Notes under the pieces: model-generated
What the model was told of the DNA's origin: nothing
What the model saw: only the letters and a program-made list of their open reading frames with translations
The model's database searches: none
In this document: positions 61,187-64,000 of the stretch, in pieces
Numbering within the stretch: the stretch's first letter is position 1
Layout of the letters: every line of letters begins with the position of its first letter
DNA from: Linyphia triangularis
Lineage: Eukaryota > Arthropoda > Arachnida > Araneae > Linyphiidae
NCBI GenBank assembly: GCA_963978545.1
Contig: OZ021732.1
Span: forward strand, 28,984,123-29,048,122
Reading direction: 5' to 3'
Length of the DNA: 64,000 nucleotides
Position numbers and translations under genes: made by a program

Positions 61187-62279
61187 AGTGACGATGAACA
61201 TTTTCTAATACTACTTGCTACTATAAATTGAGGAATATTGAAAATGTATTAAATGAAGAAGCAGTTATCCGAAAAAAATATATGATTTCTTGTGTAATAT
61301 ATGTGGGAACTGTTTTAACTGTTTTGTGTATTTATTTTAAGTTACTACTAATTCATAATTCTTGATCGAAAAAAACTAAGACAATCCTGTAGTATTTACA
61401 TAATTTCTGCATGATTTAGAATGATAATGTAACTTTCTGCCTGATTTACATGTTTGAGCATAATTATCTTTCAAATAAATTAATACATTTAAGAAACCAT
61501 AGTTTCATGAAAATGCAGTTCTCAGCTTTCTAAAAACTACTCAAATGCATCTTAAATGAAATCTTTAAAGTTTGAAAATTTTGAAGCCAAAAACATACGT
61601 TTTAGGAGAACGACTCACATATGTATGTGAGATAACCAATAATATTTAAAGGAGAAGTGTTCCTGGATTTTTTAATAATAACATTTAAAAAAAAAATTGT
61701 GTTATTATTACAAAAAGACAATCTCCTCATGTTGGAGCAAACGGCGAAATCTTAAACTACTTTTGCTCTAATTTAAAATTTTAATTTTAAATTGAATTCA
61801 ACTATTATTAGCTGCACATGATCTGATTTCTGCACTGCTTGTGAAAATATTTCATTGCGTCGATCTGGCGGGGAGAAACATGATCAACCTAATGCACAAA
61901 TATGGGTTACCAGAAACTCAAATATGAATTCAGCAGTGCAGGAACTCAAATAAACTGAATAGTGGCTTTACCGAAGGTCTTACTGAAGTAGATTATATCA
62001 ATTAGCCTTGTCCTTCCATCTAAATTCACTGGACGTTTGCTGAGGAGATTAACCGGCACTGGTGTGCATCCGACGCACCCCAAATTCAATATGAAAATGA
62101 TTTCCTATTGGATGGAGTTTCAGCAAGAGAACATATTTTTTGAAATCTAGGGGGTTTTTTTTGTTCAGTTATTCTAACGGTAATTCAGTTTAATGCTGCA
62201 ACGCTTACGGTCATAGAAAATTATGAAGAAATATGTGCACTAAAAAGTAAACATATTCTCCTCGGCTATTTTTTGAATA
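61187..62279. other. Gene-free stretch
   Basis: AT-rich to about 61850, then a moderately G+C-richer part (61860-62110) with no recognised frame. Confidence 0.35.
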
Positions 62280-62281
62280 TA

Positions 62282-64000
62282 CAGCGTGTCCCCGTATAAC
62301 CTGGCCGACCTTTATTTTCGACACCGTTGGTCCTAGATGCATAGTCCCAATTGAAGAAATGTTTTAAATCGTTGAAATATTTTTACTAAATAGTTTTTAA
62401 GTTAGAAAAGGGGTTGGTATACAAATAACGGATTGTAAATTTTTATGTGGTCCCCAGTTCCCCCAACTCATATTTAAATAAATGTTGCCCATGAAAAAAC
62501 ATTTCAAACAAAAAAAAATTGAAATTTGAACGACCAATTTTCATGGAGATATGAAAAATGGAATTTAGTGACTTATACCACTTTACACCCGTGGTCATTA
62601 ACATATTTTAAGGGCATGCACACAAAATGAAATACAGAGAAAAAGGAATTGCGTTCGGAAAATTATTCTGTAATCAAATGCATGAATACGATCTATCAAT
62701 GTCTATAGTGAATTGTGGATGCTGAACTCGTTTGCAAGAGATAATAGGTGTCATACTCCCTAAAACTAACGAAAATCTTTCGACCACGTAGGATGGGGGG
62801 AAAAAATTAATTCTGTCGAGGCCGAACAAATTCACACTCTTGTGTTGTGTAGGGGTAGCATTCGCCCTAAAATTCCTATAATTCCTTAAATGTTCGTTTC
62901 TCCCTAAAATTGTACTTAAATTTTTTGTCTATCCTTAAAATTTTAGAAATAACGGAAAAAATTTCCGTTAGTGGTCAAAACAAAAATCAAAAATCCGGAC
63001 CCTTATCTGTAAATTAGCATGTAGTATTGTGGGATTTGCAGGTTCCTATGCAAATTTTAGTGGCAGACTATTGATTGGTAGGTAGAAAACCAATAATGTA
63101 TGTTCATCACTTCAGAATACAAGTAGGTCATACTAATACCAGATACCAGATGTATTTAGCTATTTCGTCAATCCTCGTTGTTAAAATGTACACTGTGGAA
63201 CAGTACGCAGAAATGCTATTTCTGTACGGCCAGTGTAATCGAAATGGGCGAGAATCTGCCAGACAATATGCAATTAAATTATTTCCAAATGGCATACATC
63301 CATCTAAAGCTAAGATTTTAAATATTGTAAAGCGTTTGCGAGAAACAGGTAACATAGGAAGACGTCCTCGATCCGGAAATACAAGAGTGGTTGTCTCTGA
63401 CGAAGAAATTTTGGGCCATGCTCTTGCTTTCCCTCAGTCTAGTGTCAGGGACATTAGTGAAGCATGTGGATACTCAAAAGCCCATGTGTGGAGAATCTTA
63501 AACCGACACGGTGCACATCCTTATCGCCCGTGATTTGTGCAAGAGTTTTTGCCCGGGGATGAAAATAGACGGTTTGATTTCTGCAATTTCATCCTGAACA
63601 AATTAGAATTGGATTCATCATTTGTGAATAACATTCCATTTTTTGATGAGTGTACGTTTTCAAGAACTGGGGTAGTAAATAGGCAAAACACACACTTTTG
63701 GTCCCTGCAAAATCTTCATGTGATCCGACCAAACAATCATCAAGTGCGATGGTCCGTTTGTGTGGCAAATGGAAGGGAGCGTTAGTAGGACCTTTCTTTT
63801 TTGCTGATACATTAACAGGTTAAAAAGTATGCGAACCTGTTACAGGGACCTTTATCTGATTTTTTGGATGACTATGTCGTGTTAGCAGACCTTAAAATGA
63901 TGTGGTTTCAACTGGATGGTGCACCACCCCTTGTGGGGTGAGTTTCAAGACAACATTATCGGCTATGGAGGTCCGGTAGAATAGCCTCCTAGATTTTCAG
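62282..64000 (+). mobile_element. DUF4817-type DDE transposon, 5' part, cut by the window edge
   Basis: CAGCGTGTCCCCGTATAACC starts right after a TA (62280-62281) and is of the CAGNGTGTCC type often seen at the ends of such transposons. The transposase remnant begins about 900 bases further on. The right end lies outside the window, so neither the matching inverted repeat nor the TA duplication can be confirmed. Confidence 0.5.
63186..64000 (+). pseudogene. Decayed DUF4817 / Tc1-mariner-like transposase
   Basis: From ATG 63186 the protein opens with a DUF4817 helix-turn-helix domain (MYTVEQYAEMLFLYGQCNRN, then KRLRETGNIGRRPRSG) and a second winged-helix-like part (SVRDISEACGYSKAHVWRIL). After an in-frame TGA (63531-63533) the same frame continues with the catalytic region: FFDECTFSRTG holds the first Asp, then HFW and RWSVCVANG. 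Another stop and a frame change follow near 63785. FQLDGAPP (about 63906-63929) carries the second Asp, and GGPVE then PPRFS lies at the window edge, with TAG where the family has Trp (WPPRSPD). At least three stops and one or more frameshifts make it inactive. The longer frame from 63075 adds 37 residues without family similarity. Confidence 0.88.

Noticed and set aside
63075..63785. Intact transposase gene
   Set aside because: An in-frame TGA at 63531-63533 and later stops and frame changes interrupt it.

Overview
This window is eukaryotic nuclear DNA, very AT-rich by eye (about 30% G+C), with long poly-A/poly-T runs, many microsatellites, and a dense load of short non-autonomous transposons. 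The one clear host gene and the style of the transposases (a DUF4817-type transposase and Tc1) suggest an arthropod. A chelicerate such as a spider would fit, but that is a weak inference from general knowledge and the sequence does not prove it.

The only gene I can call with confidence is a single large coding exon at 10265-11482 (+). It encodes an FBXL14 / Partner-of-paired type F-box and leucine-rich-repeat protein, the substrate receptor of an SCF ubiquitin ligase. It sits behind a CpG-rich TATA-less promoter segment with a CCAAT box and a perfect CRE palindrome, and its 5' leader carries a start-stop ATGTAA and a six-codon upstream ORF. Downstream lies about 5 kb of AT-rich sequence that may be a long 3' UTR. 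It contains diverged copies of a small inverted-repeat element.

The rest is repeat-rich. From left to right: an outer mini-element at 2423-2683 that turns out to be the empty-site relative of a later one; 2.7-9.8 kb with a few degenerate repeats; a 5-bp-TSD, CAGGG-ended element (16.9 kb); a decayed Tc1 transposase on the minus strand (20.0-20.6 kb) next to a second CAGGG-ended 5-bp-TSD element (20.7-21.1 kb); a double snap-back palindrome with a (TA)n core (23.2-23.4 kb); two copies of a dispersed family, one carrying a (GT)~72 array (27.0-29.0 kb); a composite repeat of seven ~140-bp units (39.5-40.9 kb); a ~600-bp tandem duplication (45.2-46.5 kb); a ~590-bp purine tract (48.1-48.6 kb); a 24-copy 20-bp minisatellite abutting an inverted-repeat element (51.1-51.8 kb); three TTAA-associated elements, one nested in another (55.0-57.1 kb); two tRNA-derived SINEs, one with a perfect 13-bp target-site duplication (60.7-61.2 kb); and the 5' part of a decayed DUF4817-type DDE transposon running off the right edge (62.3-64.0 kb).

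There is no operon-like organisation, CRISPR array or intact mobile-element gene. Apart from the F-box gene, the window is a record of transposon insertion, nesting and decay.
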